A stretch of DNA of 64,000 nucleotides, from the NCBI GenBank assembly GCA_047967505.1, contig CM106538.1; one strand, 5' to 3'. Within the stretch, counting starts at the first letter, position 1. Each line of letters starts with the position of its first letter. This DNA is from Dipteris shenzhenensis (lineage: Eukaryota; Polypodiophyta; Polypodiopsida; Gleicheniales). Below are positions 21,331 through 32,992 of the stretch, piece by piece. The notes beneath the pieces are model-generated. The model ran no database searches, was not told the origin of the DNA, and was given only the letters and a program-made list of their open reading frames with translations. The position numbers and the translations under genes were made by a program.

Positions 21331-22589
21331 CTGCTTCGGTGCCCAAAATTAAGTTACACACAAAGTTATTTCTTTCATAAAATAGATTCACAAATCATGA
21401 TCCAAGCTTACTAATTCCACAAACCAATTTCCATGCAACTTCTTGCTAGGTGATACTGAAGACAACTTTCCAAGCCAACAGGCAGAATACAATCTACCAC
21501 CTCGATAATCATCAAAAGTCAATATAGCTTCATAAGGTGCCTTGCATCAGCAAAAGCCAACTCAACCTCGCATGAGCCTCGCATCAAGATCTACTACTAC
21601 TACTCCATCATTTTGAGGATAGCATGCCAAAAGCTTCTTGTCGAGCTAGCCAACTTTATATTCAATGGAAACAAATACAAAGTATCTTATGAGAAACTCT
21701 AAATTAGCAAACCTTACTATAGCTACTCCATCATTTCAAGGGCAACATGCCAAAAGCTAGTCAACTTTATGTTCATTGGAATCAAATACAAAGTATCTTA
21801 CGAGAAACTCTAAATGAGCAAAGCTCATAGATAAAAGCATCAATATTAGTGTTTTATCAATGGCATTTTTTTAAGAAAATTTGACAAAAGTACTTCTTCA
21901 AATGCAAAACTTCTTTGATAACATACGATTTAACTCAAAGTATTATTAATTTTAGACCCCCTTTGTCAAGAAATTATAATAGATTTCCTCCTAAGCTTCC
22001 ACAACACATTATAGATCATATTCATTAAGGCAGTGTTTTCGAGCACCCAAATCGTGCCCCCTTATTAAAATCACCCCCACTATGCCAATACTATCACCTT
22101 ATGATAGAAACATTTAAAGACCCTTGCAAATTCCCCATAGGTAGTGAAAGGCAAAAAACTCGTTTAGGCTTTTGCCTTTGGCATGTCTAACAAGTTGAAT
22201 GACTTTTGTCATTCATATGGCCTGCCCTATCTTACTATATATTAAGGAGAGTGGGAGGCCAACAGGTTGCCACATGTCGGGTGAGGGGAGGCAAGAGGTT
22301 GCTACATGTCATGTGGAAGGGGTAACTTGCAAGAGTTTTGAGAGATGTACCACGTGGCACATGGCTCGCAGTGCCTTGTCCAACACGCCTTGTCCAACAA
22401 GCCTAAGGGAAATAGTCGAAATTTTTCAAAAACCAATCAATCTCTGTCTCAATCTTCGCTTTATTCTCTTCTTCTTCCTCCTCTACTTGGTTCTCTTCAA
22501 ACCAATTCCGCTTCTGTTCCAATTCTAGCCCATCATGTTCATTGTTCAAAGACCTGCCCACTTAGCTAAAGAGGGAACCTTCAACCGTG
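21331..22589. other. Unassigned DNA
   Basis: No gene recognised. A short direct repeat of AGCATGCCAAAAGCT/AACATGCCAAAAGCT with AAATACAAAGTATCTTA flanks occurs near 21,625-21,820. The 109-codon frame at 22,199-22,528 includes a small duplicated AGGTTGC-ACATGTC block and looks non-genic. Confidence 0.45.
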
Positions 22590-22830
22590 GGCTCACCATG
22601 GGTCCCTGTAGAAGCTAGGTAGCGGCGACATAGGCAACATGTATCTAGTAGAGGTGCAAGAGACAAGCTGTTATTTTTCAATGAAAGTGATGGACAAGAG
22701 GGCACTGGAGGTGAGGACAAGCTATCAAGGGCGCAGACAGATAGAGAGATATTGGAGGCATTGGAGCATTCATGTTTGGTGATGGAATTTTTTCCGGGGG
22801 GAGATTTACATGTGCTTTAAGGTAGAGGAA
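22590..22830 (+). pseudogene. Fragment of a D6PK/PVPK-type AGC kinase
   Basis: Translated pieces match the N-lobe of plant AGC VIII kinases in order: [14 protein letters not shown] (glycine-rich loop, usual LGCGDIG), [16 protein letters not shown] (the AxK strand with its lysine), [16 protein letters not shown], and [16 protein letters not shown] (hinge, usual CLVMEFCPGGDLH). A frameshift near 22,712, stops before the loop and after LHVL, and loss of about a dozen codons between LEH and SCLVMEF show it is dead. No introns are seen within it. The rest of the kinase is not recognisable downstream. Confidence 0.75.
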
Positions 22831-24700
22831 AGCGATGAGGAGGTTCAGTGAAAGGTTGCGAGGTAAGGGCAGAAGGGTGTGGTGGCAAACCATGAAGAGG
22901 CTCTTCAAACTCCTCCATGCGGGCATAGGCTTCGCTATAGCCAATGGTCTACAAGGGCATGCTACCATCAAAAGAGGCGATAGAGAAGCTAGGAATCCCA
23001 TATTAGTTGATGGGTAAAATCCCAAAAGTCTCGATCTACAGGCACTGGTAGATCATGGTTTATTATGTTTCTAGCCAGCAAAGTTCATCATATTGATTCA
23101 TTTGTCCTGTTCTCATTAAGAAAGAAGGCTACCGAATGGTGTTGCCTTGGGGGGTGTGGGGGTTCTCTTGCAATCGCTCCATCTAGGTAATATTCCACAA
23201 TTTTAGGAAGAGATATGCTTGCAATTTAATGGTGGTCCCTCTGCCAACATTCCCCCCACCCTTAGAAGCTCGGATGCAACAAAGATGGATGCTTACGTGC
23301 TACTATTTTCTTGCACAGTCATTTGGCAGAAGGGAACACATTGGCTACAAATCAACCCTTTGTGAGAGGAGCATCGATTGTAGAACCCGATATGTTCATT
23401 AGCTAGAAGGTTCATTCATTCTTGCTCTTAATGATGACCACTTCTGGTTGTCTACATTGCTTCTAACAAAATCGTTCTACTACCTGCTTTGGAACATCGA
23501 TAGGTGATTTATTTCTATTTTGGTATCTGTTGGGGTGCATTTTTGTGTGCTACATTCCATGGCTTCAATGTCCCATCCAAGTATTGTGTGAGATCCCATA
23601 CTGCATCGCCCATAGTACTATCTTTTTTCTCATCTCTGTGACTTCCAAAACGGAGCTCCTCCTTTTGCATGTGCTATCATTGAGAACCTATTCATAATTT
23701 CTAGAACTCTGAGACTTCAAATGGTATGTTGCACAAAGCTTTCATCTTCCTAGAAATCCACTTTGGCGAGTCAAACTTTTGAAAGCCGGCAGTGTCTAGT
23801 AGTTACGAAGATGTTTGTTTCCGTTTTGGGTCTCTTTGTGGCTATCGATAGCTCAATTGGTAGTATCATGTTAGATTGAGCTATGACTTTGCATCGAATG
23901 TTCTCCTCCAATCTTAGCTCATAATAGGATGATATTGCGGTTATAGCATTTCAAAATTCAATAGCTTTGCTCTCTGTGCAGGATCCATCTTTCAAAGATA
24001 CTAAATGGCTCTAAATTGTATGTAGGTTCTGACATTAATATGAAATATATTTACCTGAACCCTCTTGCAAAAGAGGACATGTCTATCATAGAGGCTCTCG
24101 ATCATCAGTTTGAACAGGTTAGCTTTGACGGTGCAAGTTCAAGCATCAACGGATATTGCATGATATGACATTTGTCATGACAATAGGATTAGGGTGTCAT
24201 AAACCCTTCAAAGGTGCATGCTCACTAGGGCTTCCTCCGCTTGACATTGATTGGCATGCGGCAATGGAAATGGTTGGAAATGGCAACCTCAATGAATCTA
24301 GAATTAGAGAAGTACTTGGGCCATGGGAGTGGAGGTGATTGGAAAAGTTGGGCGAAACTTTGACATTGGTAGTTGTTGTAAAGAATGCAAAGGATAAGGG
24401 GAGTAAGGTGTGGGTGAATGAGATTCTATGAAGAAGTTGTTGCGGATGTGGGAGAGGAGCAATCTCATCAGTTGTGATACTAAATCCATTGACGATTAAG
24501 TCGAGCTCTAGGCTGAGGGATGAGGACAAAGGAGTGATGGCAGAGTGGAAGTGGAAGATTGGATCGTGGTAGTAATCATCTTCTATCTTCTAACTTATTT
24601 CCTGCTCCTGCTCTTCTATGTGTATACCATTGCTTTTAGTATCTGTTTTCAATAATTTTTATTGGGAGATGAGAGCCATATATGTTGCTTTTTGTACCTA
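22831..24700. other. Unassigned DNA
   Basis: Short overlapping frames on both strands (for example 24,197-24,529 minus) have no motif that I recognise. The first 70 bases may be a further decayed part of the kinase fragment. Confidence 0.4.
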
Positions 24701-24714
24701 TTTCTGGGAATTTT

Positions 24715-25130
24715 AGTTGGGAGAGACAAAAGGGTGGAGAAACATTATGCTACATTGTAAACATTTGAAGGAGAGAGAATGTGTGGCCTTCCAACCGCCA
24801 AAGGAGTCTACTCTACATTGCAAAAAACTTAAGAATTTCATTCATACTTTATAATTCAATTGCAGAAAACAAGCTTATAGTTTAGTGGGAGGGGTATGTG
24901 TTGGGAGTTTATGGCAAATTTGCTTTGGAGAAAGTAGAACGTAGGTAAAGCATCTACCAAAAGCAATCTGAAATGTGTGACACTGAAGCTAGGTAGCAAG
25001 TCACCATTCATTATTTTCTAGCCAAGACTCTCAGGGTCAACTTTGCATTGCAGGATCTTGAGTCTACATTCAAGAGGTCATTCATGATGAATTTGTGAAG
25101 AGAAAGCCAAAGATTAAGTGGTGGGAGATA
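24715..25130 (+). repeat. Segmental duplication, copy 1 (blocks A1 and B1)
   Basis: Block A1 (about 24,715-24,840, with GGTGGAGAAACATT-TGCTACATTG and ACATTTGAAGGAGAGAGAA) and block B1 (about 25,022-25,130, with AGACTCTCAGGGTCAACTTT and AGTCTACATTCAAGAGGTCA) recur in the same order at 25,640-25,790 and 26,680-26,790. Spacing between A and B is about 300 bp here and about 1 kb in copy 2. Confidence 0.75.
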
Positions 25131-25639
25131 CTTTTTAGGCAAGAGGTGCAAAAAAAAAAAAGATCAAACACTTTATTGATCCTATATAGGTAGATCAAGA
25201 TCAATTTGAGAAAGTGCTAAGATATATAGCACTAGGTAGGGAGGAGGGAGCAAGTTAATGACTAGATAAATTTTATCATGGAAGCAAGGTCCTATTTATT
25301 AAACCCACAATACTCTTTCATGTTGAGGTATTGAGCCAAGGAGTTTCATTAAATTTTGAGGGATAAAGTGATTGAAACTATTTCACATCTACACATGGGG
25401 TTTCCGTTGTTGGGTTGGCCCTCTAACAGGCATTGCACGATGGTATGAAGATCGCACAAGAAGAGATCTACAGACAATTGAGAGCCATCAACAAGTTCAA
25501 ATGAGTGTCCATTTTGCTTGGTATCCTTTGTCTCCTCTCCCTTTCTGTGTCTACAACCCTTTTGATTTGCATGTTCTTCTTACATTGTCATAGCTGCAAT
25601 CTTTGGGTTTTTTAAAATAGATTTCAAGTCGAGGTTTGT

Positions 25640-26018
25640 TGGGAGAGGAGAGGAGAGACAAATGAAAAGACTCAAAATGGTGGAGAAACATTGTGCTACA
25701 TTGCGAACATTTGAAGGAGAGAGAATGTGTAGCCTTCTAGCTACCAAAGGAGTCTCCTCTTCATTGTAGATAACCTTAAGCATTAACTTTGTAGTTGCTT
25801 TTTTGATGAAGGGAGTCTTCTCGGGGGTCTTATGCAATGGTGATAGAGGCTTTTACTCTATATAACAATCTTGACATGTCATACGTAGAGAAAAGGCGAA
25901 AGACGTGGATTAAAATCTACAAAGGGAAGAGCTCTCATTCTTGGCAAATGTGCGTGCGGGGCAAAATCCAATACAAAGGAGTGACAACAACAAAACTCTA
26001 AAGACGTTATAAAAAGGG

Positions 26019-26116
<98 letters not shown>

Positions 26117-26160
26117 CAAAGGGGCCTTTGAATCTAGATGTGCAAGCTAAGTTAGGGGGG

Positions 26161-26193
<33 letters not shown>

Positions 26194-26202
26194 AGGGAGG
26201 AA

Positions 26203-26237
<35 letters not shown>

Positions 26238-26790
26238 CCAAAGGGACATTTCAATCTAGATGTGCAAGTTGAATTAAGGGGAAGCGAGCGAGAGTGACAA
26301 ATGAGATTGAGAAGAGAGAAGTAGAGATGGCTCTTAGGATTCAATAATGCAAAAAGTAACACCGCCATTGAGATTGCAAGTATTGGAGGATACATGAATA
26401 TGGTTCATCATTGTCTCCCTTGAGCACCATATATGGTTAAAGTTGAAGTAGGTATTGTTTGTATGAATTGCCTAGGCATGCTTCCACCACACAATCGACA
26501 ATTTCATATCTTGAAAGTTTTAAAAGACTTCATGCCATGGAGTGGAAGAAGCTTTTAAACAAATTAAGCCATCCTTGTATGCTTCTCTTGAGGAGGTTTG
26601 CCACTTTGATTTAATGTCCAAATAGGTGATTTGTAAAGTTTCAATGTAGCACAAAGTAATTTCCTTTTCTAAATAAGACTCTCAAAGTCAACTTTGCATT
26701 GCAAGATCTCAAGTTTACATTCAAAGGGTCATTCATGATGATGAGTTTGTGGAGAGTGAGACAAAGCTTAGGTGGTGTCCAGATTCTAGA
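25640..26790 (+). repeat. Segmental duplication, copy 2 (blocks A2 and B2)
   Basis: Block A2 (25,640-25,790) and block B2 (about 26,680-26,790) match copy 1 in the same orientation. The extra spacing relative to copy 1 includes the GA-rich microsatellite. Neither copy encodes a protein that I recognise. Confidence 0.7.
26020..26275. repeat. Compound (GA)n microsatellite with duplicated flank
   Basis: Two long GA tracts (about 26,020-26,111 and 26,159-26,233) are each followed by a nearly identical 45-bp sequence, AGATGCAMCAAAGGG-C followed by TTTGAATCTAGATGTGCAAG. The array is therefore a duplicated unit of GA tract plus tail. The long Ser-Leu reading frames on the minus strand are products of the dinucleotide repeat, not genes. 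Confidence 0.9.
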
Positions 26791-27339
26791 TCTAGAGGGC
26801 CACATGGGAGTTCAGGTTGTAGATAAGAGCCCAATTGGAGAATCCACAAGCAGAAGCAATGTCAAAGGACATGAACTATAGCAGAAGCCAGTAGCACATT
26901 GACTGGTGTGTGACAATACTGACTTGGTGCTAACATGGCAAGATGGTGGCTGATAAAGGGCATGGACTAGGTTTATAGATGGCACCATGGGAGGATAGAG
27001 TAGAATAGTTTGATGGAAGAAAATTGGCAGAGTATAGAGTTTGCACACGTGGTGTGCCATGCATAGGAAGTAGTCGGGTAGAAAAGAACATATGCCAAGC
27101 CGTGATGAATTGTGATGACACATGGAAGTAAACAAACATGTGAAGATTCATGCATATAAAAATTGGAAGTATAAAAGCAAGAGAGCATGAAAGCTCGAGT
27201 GCACTATCCCTACACTAAGATAGGAGATCACACCAAACTAAAAAGGATATGCACTAATTCCAAACAACCCAAATGTGATAAAAATTTCAAGCCCTTAATT
27301 AGTGCTAGCAATTATTGCCACATGTTCATCAAAATATTT
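26791..27339. other. Unassigned DNA
   Basis: Overlapping short frames only; nothing recognised. Confidence 0.4.
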
Positions 27340-27629
27340 AGATGGAAATACATCTATTCTTTAAGGAGAATATTACGAAAATACATCTATTCTTTAAGGA
27401 GACTATTACTAGACTTGATGACATGGCAAGGATTTGGAGGTTCGGGAGAGGAGGAGGGAGGTTCGGGGAGATAGAGGATGAGGAAAAGGTTAGAGAGCCA
27501 CGTGGCATTGTGGATGGGTTGAGGGGCAAATTGGGCAGACTTTGAGGGGTAGACACGATGGGCTGCAGAGGGGCGCACACACATATGCCATGTGGTAACC
27601 GATAAACAGGGCAGAGGAGGAAGACCAAG

Positions 27630-27670
<41 letters not shown>

Positions 27671-27740
27671 TAAGGTGGTACATGGCACTCAGAGGATTGT
27701 GCAATGTGGCAACCCTCATTGGGGATGGATGTGCTAGCTC
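27340..27740 (+). repeat. GA-rich dispersed repeat, copy 1
   Basis: It opens with a 26-bp duplication of AATACATCTATTCTTTAAGGAGA, then ACTATT, a GAGGAGGGAGGTTCGGGGAGA region and GAGCCACGTGGCAT. The same order is found at about 28,440-28,760 with moderate divergence. It carries a (CA)n tract from 27,634 to 27,668. Confidence 0.6.
27634..27668. repeat. (CA)n microsatellite
   Basis: About 17 uninterrupted CA dinucleotides. Open frames through it on both strands (poly-Thr-His and poly-Cys-Val) are artefacts. Confidence 0.95.
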
Positions 27741-28439
27741 TCTTTGCTCGATAAGAGTGGAAAGGGCATGCACAAGATGAACATTTTTTATCATCATGCT
27801 CCACACCATCCCTTTCTTTTTGCATCCCTCCCTTGAATGGCATAGATCTAGATGAGCTTAGCTAGAGCATGAAGCTCGCCCTTCCTCATTAGCTTTGTAT
27901 TCCTTGGTGCTCCTACCCTATTGTTTTGTTGTGGAGACACTATGCAATCCAAAGGTGTCTATTTTTTTCTTTTTCAAGTGCATGGTAAGCTGTTATACAG
28001 CTTGGAGAGCAATGGGAGTAGTTTTCTTTGCATTCACAATCTTTTTCTTCCCTCGCTCCTCTGTTAAGCTCCCATGAACATGTCTAGGCTCCTTACATAG
28101 CAATCGTGTAAATATATGGTTGGCAGGAAATCCCTTGCAAACTGTATTGCTATCTAATCTTTTTGGTAAGCATTTGAGTTAATTCATGTTTCTTCAACAT
28201 CATCTGTATCGTTCATTACACTACAAAAACATGACTCTTACTTAAGGTAAAGGCGACGGGATAGAAGAAGACCAAAGTCTATTGTTGCAGACTATCTAAG
28301 AGCCCTCTTTTGATTCCAATTTCTTTTTAAAGACAGCCCTAGCCACCAGAACAAAATCCTTCTCTCCACCACCACACTGCAGGAACCTGGGTTGCTAGAT
28401 TTACGAAATCCCGTCGTGGATACCATAGGAACTCATATT

Positions 28440-28760
28440 ATCTTCTTATACTTCTTTAAGGAGACTATTCCAAACCTACGAGGATGGCAGTTTATGGGAG
28501 GTTCGACATGAAGAGGAGGTTTGGGGGAGGTTCGGTACAAAGAGAGGAGGTGGGGGGAGGAGGGAGGTTCAGGGAGAGAGGAGGTAGTTGGAGCATCACG
28601 TGGCATCACAGAGGGGTAGAGAGGCAGAGTTGGCAAATTACGAGGGTGCAAGCGGGCTGCCACGTGGAAGAAGACATGCGTAGAAGCAACACATGTTTGC
28701 GAGGTTGACGTAGTTATGCCACATGGCATGTGCGGATTGACAGAGCCATAAAGATGGCAG
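28440..28760 (+). repeat. GA-rich dispersed repeat, copy 2
   Basis: CTTCTTTAAGGAGACTATT, GGAGGAGGGAGGTTCAGGGAGAGA and CATCACGTGGCATCACAG align with copy 1. The 180-codon minus-strand frame over this stretch (28,433-28,975) is probably a by-product of GC- and GA-rich composition. Confidence 0.6.
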
Positions 28761-30145
28761 TTGCAGAGCCATAAGGATCCACGGATCGATTTTCGTGCAG
28801 TGCGAGTGGCACACATGGCGACGCAGAGTCCTCTCCATGGCAGGGCCTCCACCTTGCATGACCCTCCACCCTCCATTCCCCCTCGAGCCCCCTCAACCGT
28901 TGATCTCCCTTGCATCCCCACCGTCCATCCCCATCCACGTCCCCATCCGACGGCCCCCCTTGACCAGCCCACCATAGCCCTCCGTTTTAGGGTTTTTGCC
29001 CTTTTATTTTATTCACTAAAAGCGTGCTGTCAATCAGCGCGATTAAATACTTTGTCTTAGTGCCTTGCGTGGCACCTCATCAAACAAAAAAATAAACCTT
29101 TTTTTTTAAATTGCATTTTTTAATTCCATCTTCATCACCACATCTCTTCCTGTTCGAGCTAAAATCCCAGGGGACATATTCATCAAAGTATGAGTGCAAA
29201 ATGTCCCTCATTTCTTAATTCTCTAGACTCATATTTATTCAAACAATGCCCGTGACCTTCTATAGGTATCTTTGAAACCATACTATAATTGTAGGATTAA
29301 AAATAAAATTCAGCACCATGCAGTTTATCTTTAACTAACAAAAAGGGGAAAAAATACGATGCTTCATCATCCCTCGACCATCCACAAGAGAGACCATTTT
29401 GTCTGCCTATACTACCATCATGGTGCATGATGTGCCACCTTGCTATGAAAGTAGCAAAATGTCAATTACCAAACGAACAATGAGTTCAACTCCATGTCCC
29501 AATGCCTTTGCAGCATATTTTGCTTTGTGGAGCTTTTGCTTTACATTTTGTGCTATTATATTACACTTTTAGGCTTTGAGCTTGCTTGACTATGAAGTCC
29601 ATCTATACTTTGGAGATTTGCCATCTATGCTTCACCTTTACTATCTAGTAACCAAGCCACACAATGCCTTTATTTGATATTCTATTTATTGCAATTAATG
29701 ACGTTTTAGCACCCTGAGATAGGTCTCCAACCTGTGGTAGACAGACCAGGCTACTCGTGGGTGAAATAGTAAGTTGGGAGTCCACCAATAGTTGAGAGAG
29801 GAAAAGTAGGGAGTGAAATAGTAAGTTGGGACGTGGAGGTGGAGATCACGTGGAAATTGGGGGAGTGGATAAAAACAAGTTGAATACATTCAAAAGGCCT
29901 GCCTTGGAAGCTAAGAGAGAAGAAGAAAAGAAGAAGAAGAAGAGAGAGAAGGGGGAGAAAAAAATGGGGACAAAAATCGCAAGCACCAATTAGATTAAGA
30001 CAAAATTACAACACACTTGAATATCAACGAGCACGCCCAAAATAGCATTTTATCATCTCCACCAAAACCAACCGATCACTATAGCCTTTCCCCCAAGCAG
30101 GCTAAAAAGATTGGAAATTTAAAACCAAGCTTGACAGGCTAGTAG
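28761..30145. other. Unassigned DNA
   Basis: A C-rich stretch at 28,840-28,980, then AT-rich sequence. A short GA/AAG purine tract lies at 29,911-29,963. No gene recognised. Confidence 0.4.
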
Positions 30146-30153
30146 TGTGAACC

Positions 30154-30370
30154 AGTGTTCACAAAAAACTTGCAAACTATATACAATGAACGTGCAACAT
30201 TTTCATTTTCACACGTAAAAACTATTTTCTCAATTTTGTAAAATCTTCAAAATTTTAGGCAATTTAGTTATATTTTAGCTTAAAAATTGACAAATTCTGG
30301 AGAAAAACCTTCAAAATTTGAAACTCCAAAGTGTTGTGATTTGTTGAGAAAAATGTTTTCTATGAACACT
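30154..30370. mobile_element. Possible AT-rich foldback/MITE-like element
   Basis: AGTGTTCACAAAAAAC at the left pairs with GTTTTCTATGAACACT at the right as an inverted repeat (14 of 16). The interior is AT-rich and non-coding. No target duplication directly abuts these ends, but TGTGAACCAG occurs exactly at 30,146-30,155 and again at 30,434-30,443, so the true boundaries may be wider. Confidence 0.4.
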
Positions 30371-30566
30371 CCTCACAAGAAGCTCACAAGAACCCCTATA
30401 CATTACATTTATCAAAGTATGGGGGGGACATACTGTGAACCAGCTGCGTCAATTTTGAGCGTCTGAGAGAGAGATTTCAGACTACTGTTGTACGCATTTT
30501 TTAGTTTTATGCGATCTCCCGGTGATGATTATCTTGTGTGTCGCTCCAATTTTATATATCACAGAC

Positions 30567-30785
30567 ATGGATCTCTTAACGATGGCGACAAACGCGTCTC
30601 AGAAAGATGCTGCCAAAACTGGATTGCCGTCCCCTCGATGCTGCACGGCTGTTGCCAGCAAGCTGACGGGGGGTATCTACAATTGGACCGTTCAATACAC
30701 GATGAATATGGACGTGGGTTCTGCCGTAAACTGTGTATATGTGATCGTTGTGAATAAATTAGCAAGCTTTTGTGCCACAAAGTGA
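30567..30785 (+). CDS. Hypothetical small ORF in a GC-richer patch
   Basis: The frame from the internal ATG at 30,567 gives about 72 residues starting MDLLTMATNASQK, with a double cysteine (PRCCTAV). The enclosing frame can start at 30,522. Base composition here is visibly richer in GC and CpG than the flanks, which is why it is listed. No domain is recognised and no second exon identified; it could equally be chance. Confidence 0.2.
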   Translation: MDLLTMATNASQKDAAKTGLPSPRCCTAVASKLTGGIYNWTVQYTMNMDVGSAVNCVYVIVVNKLASFCATK

Positions 30786-32717
30786 CAATCTCCCTGCCTG
30801 CAATCGAGATATCGCACATCGGATATATCAGCAATCGAGTGGCAGGCCTAACGCCTTGTCCTTAGGACATATCGCCATGTTTCGGTCATCCTCTACCCGC
30901 TTCGTGACTCTTTTACAGCACGGTGAATAAGCGATTCCCTTCATGACGCTTGACCGCATCTGACCCTCGGCATACGCATGCGTATCACAAGGGCCTGTGT
31001 AAGCATCGCCCTCGCCCAGAGAAGTTTCTTCAGGTGGACAAAGCCATGGCCTTTTGGGGAAAATGGTGCTGCGGCAGAATTGAAGGCAAGTAGGTAGCGT
31101 CTTCCAAAAATTGGTTCTCATCATATTCCTAGCTTCAAGCTTATGATTTAGTCTAAGAACGCTGTATGATGAGTTCGTTAGACGTTCACTTCGAGGTGGT
31201 TTGGTTAAGCATCCTTAATTTAATGGATTGCTGGATGCACTGTGATTTTACTAGACGAAAAGCAATCTGACGACGCGATCGTGGTTTTGATTTGAATCCT
31301 GCGATGCATTTTCCATCACAGCTCGTTAGTGCTAGATTGTATGCCTTTTCTGTATAGAGTGCATCTGTTACACTATATTCTAGGAGCATTAAGATGCACT
31401 GTGGGCCGATTGAGTTGTCACAGGTAGTTTATCTTTATTATGGATTCTCGTTTGGGCCTTTCGAAGTGTGGAAAGGCATTGGTTTTTGGAGTAACAATGG
31501 ATGGTACCACGGCTAGAATTTGGTATTTGGCCATCCCTGCTTCAGTAAAGGTTGTCATTGAAACCGAAAGGATACGACTGAACTTCTCAAGTGTACAACC
31601 GTGAGTGCACGAACATGCACAAGTGGAACTTGAGCAGCATACACTGGAGCACTTTGGATACTAAAAAGAAGCTCAATGGAGTGCATGAAAAAAAGGCTGC
31701 AGCAGGTATCTAAAGTCACAAAGAGAAAAATACCATATTCCCAGCCATACAAACCAACAAATGCAAAACCTGGCACAAAAACTGATATGTCGCACCAAAT
31801 AAAATCAGAATTAAGACTCAAGAGCCACTATAAATAGCAGGAAAGGTTCCAACGTATGCTTCAGAGAGAAATCGTCACTAAGCATAGGGATATGCATAAG
31901 ATCAGAGAAATGGGGACAGCCAAGCTCACTATGATAGTGGAGTTGTCAGATGGCAATAAGAAGTTTTGAATGGACAGCATAGGATCAGCATGCATGTATT
32001 CAAATCAAACTGATTACAAATTTGCACAGGATTCATTAGCCTTAATTATAAAACTGATTGGTATAGCCCTGGGATACCATTGGATGAGACAGCAACTGCT
32101 GCAAGATGCAGCCCTTAGAATAGTGATTGCCACATATGTACAGCCAAGTAGCATGTAGAATGCCATGTGACCCGGCAACAGCAGCAGTGGCACAGCCAAG
32201 TTGGCCAGCTAGAAAGCAATCTGCAGCACATCAAAACACACTACAGTTGGGCAAGGGGTAACTAGTGACGTACACAGCCTCAGCATAGCAGCCACAGCCA
32301 GCCTTTATTAGCACACAACACTGAGCTTTCTATTGCGGGACAGCATTGAGACCCCTCCATCGGCCAGATTTCAAGCTATGTATGCAGTACTTACGGGACA
32401 ACCCTACGTTATGCACACTTGTTCCATGCCCAAGTCAATTAAGCGAACAACAAATACTCCCTGGAAAGGGGGACAAGGAGGGGGCGGGTGGGTGGCGAGG
32501 GGGGGGGGGCAATCCAATCATGTTCATTTCTGTATATGATGTCTCTTTCAATTAAGCAAGCATGCATGCAAGTCTTCTGCTGCAAGTAGAAATAGTTACC
32601 ACATGGATAACCAATAGGCCTCATGCATGTTACAACTAAAAAGGAAGACTTTTGGAGGGACTGGGTAAGACCACTTTCACCACCTGTACCACAGATTTGT
32701 ATATGAGATCTACTACT

Positions 32718-32720
<3 letters not shown>
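30786..32720. other. Unassigned DNA
   Basis: A 98-codon minus-strand frame (30,828-31,124) and a 54-codon plus-strand frame at 31,440-31,604 (MDSRLGLSK) carry no recognised motif. A G-rich tract lies at 32,467-32,511. Confidence 0.4.

Positions 32721-32722
<2 letters not shown>

Positions 32723-32749
<27 letters not shown>
32723..32749. repeat. (TC)n microsatellite
   Basis: About 13 TC dinucleotides just upstream of a putative short LTR. Confidence 0.95.
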
Positions 32750-32753
<4 letters not shown>

Positions 32754-32767
32754 AGCACTCTTAATTG

Positions 32768-32974
32768 TGTAGAAATCCCTTAAGACATGTAAGCAAGAAG
32801 ATTGCATGGGTGAGTGGGTCTTGGCTAGCATGTCAGGAGTCAAGGAGATTGAAGTTTGTGGATTGGGGATGAATCCAATCTTTTTGTATAAGAAAACACA
32901 CAAGTTGAAGTGTGTGGTGTGGAAATGAAATCCAATTTTGAAGTTGGATAAGCTCTTGTCACTTTGTCTCTACA
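32768..32974 (+). mobile_element. Putative short LTR (about 207 bp)
   Basis: The right edge is fixed by a following PBS. The sequence TGTAGA at 32,768 and TCTACA at 32,969-32,974 form matching inverted ends, suggesting a complete short LTR. The distal half (32,873-32,965) reappears in direct orientation at 34,802-34,907, consistent with a truncated partner LTR. The left edge is inferred from the TG/CA ends only. Confidence 0.55.
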
Positions 32975-32992
32975 TGGTATCAGAGCACCAGG
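32975..32992 (+). promoter_or_regulatory. Primer-binding site
   Basis: TGGTATCAGAGCACCAGG, the classic complement of plant initiator-methionine tRNA, abuts the LTR end. Confidence 0.85.

Noticed and set aside
25910-26395. Long Ser/Leu-repeat reading frames.
   Set aside because: Produced entirely by the (GA)n microsatellite.
27387-27843. Cys-Val or Thr-His repeat ORFs on both strands.
   Set aside because: Produced by the (CA)n tract.
28433-28975. 180-codon minus-strand ORF.
   Set aside because: Gly/Arg/Pro-rich composition across a GA-rich dispersed repeat, opposing ORFs of similar length, and no motif; probably incidental.
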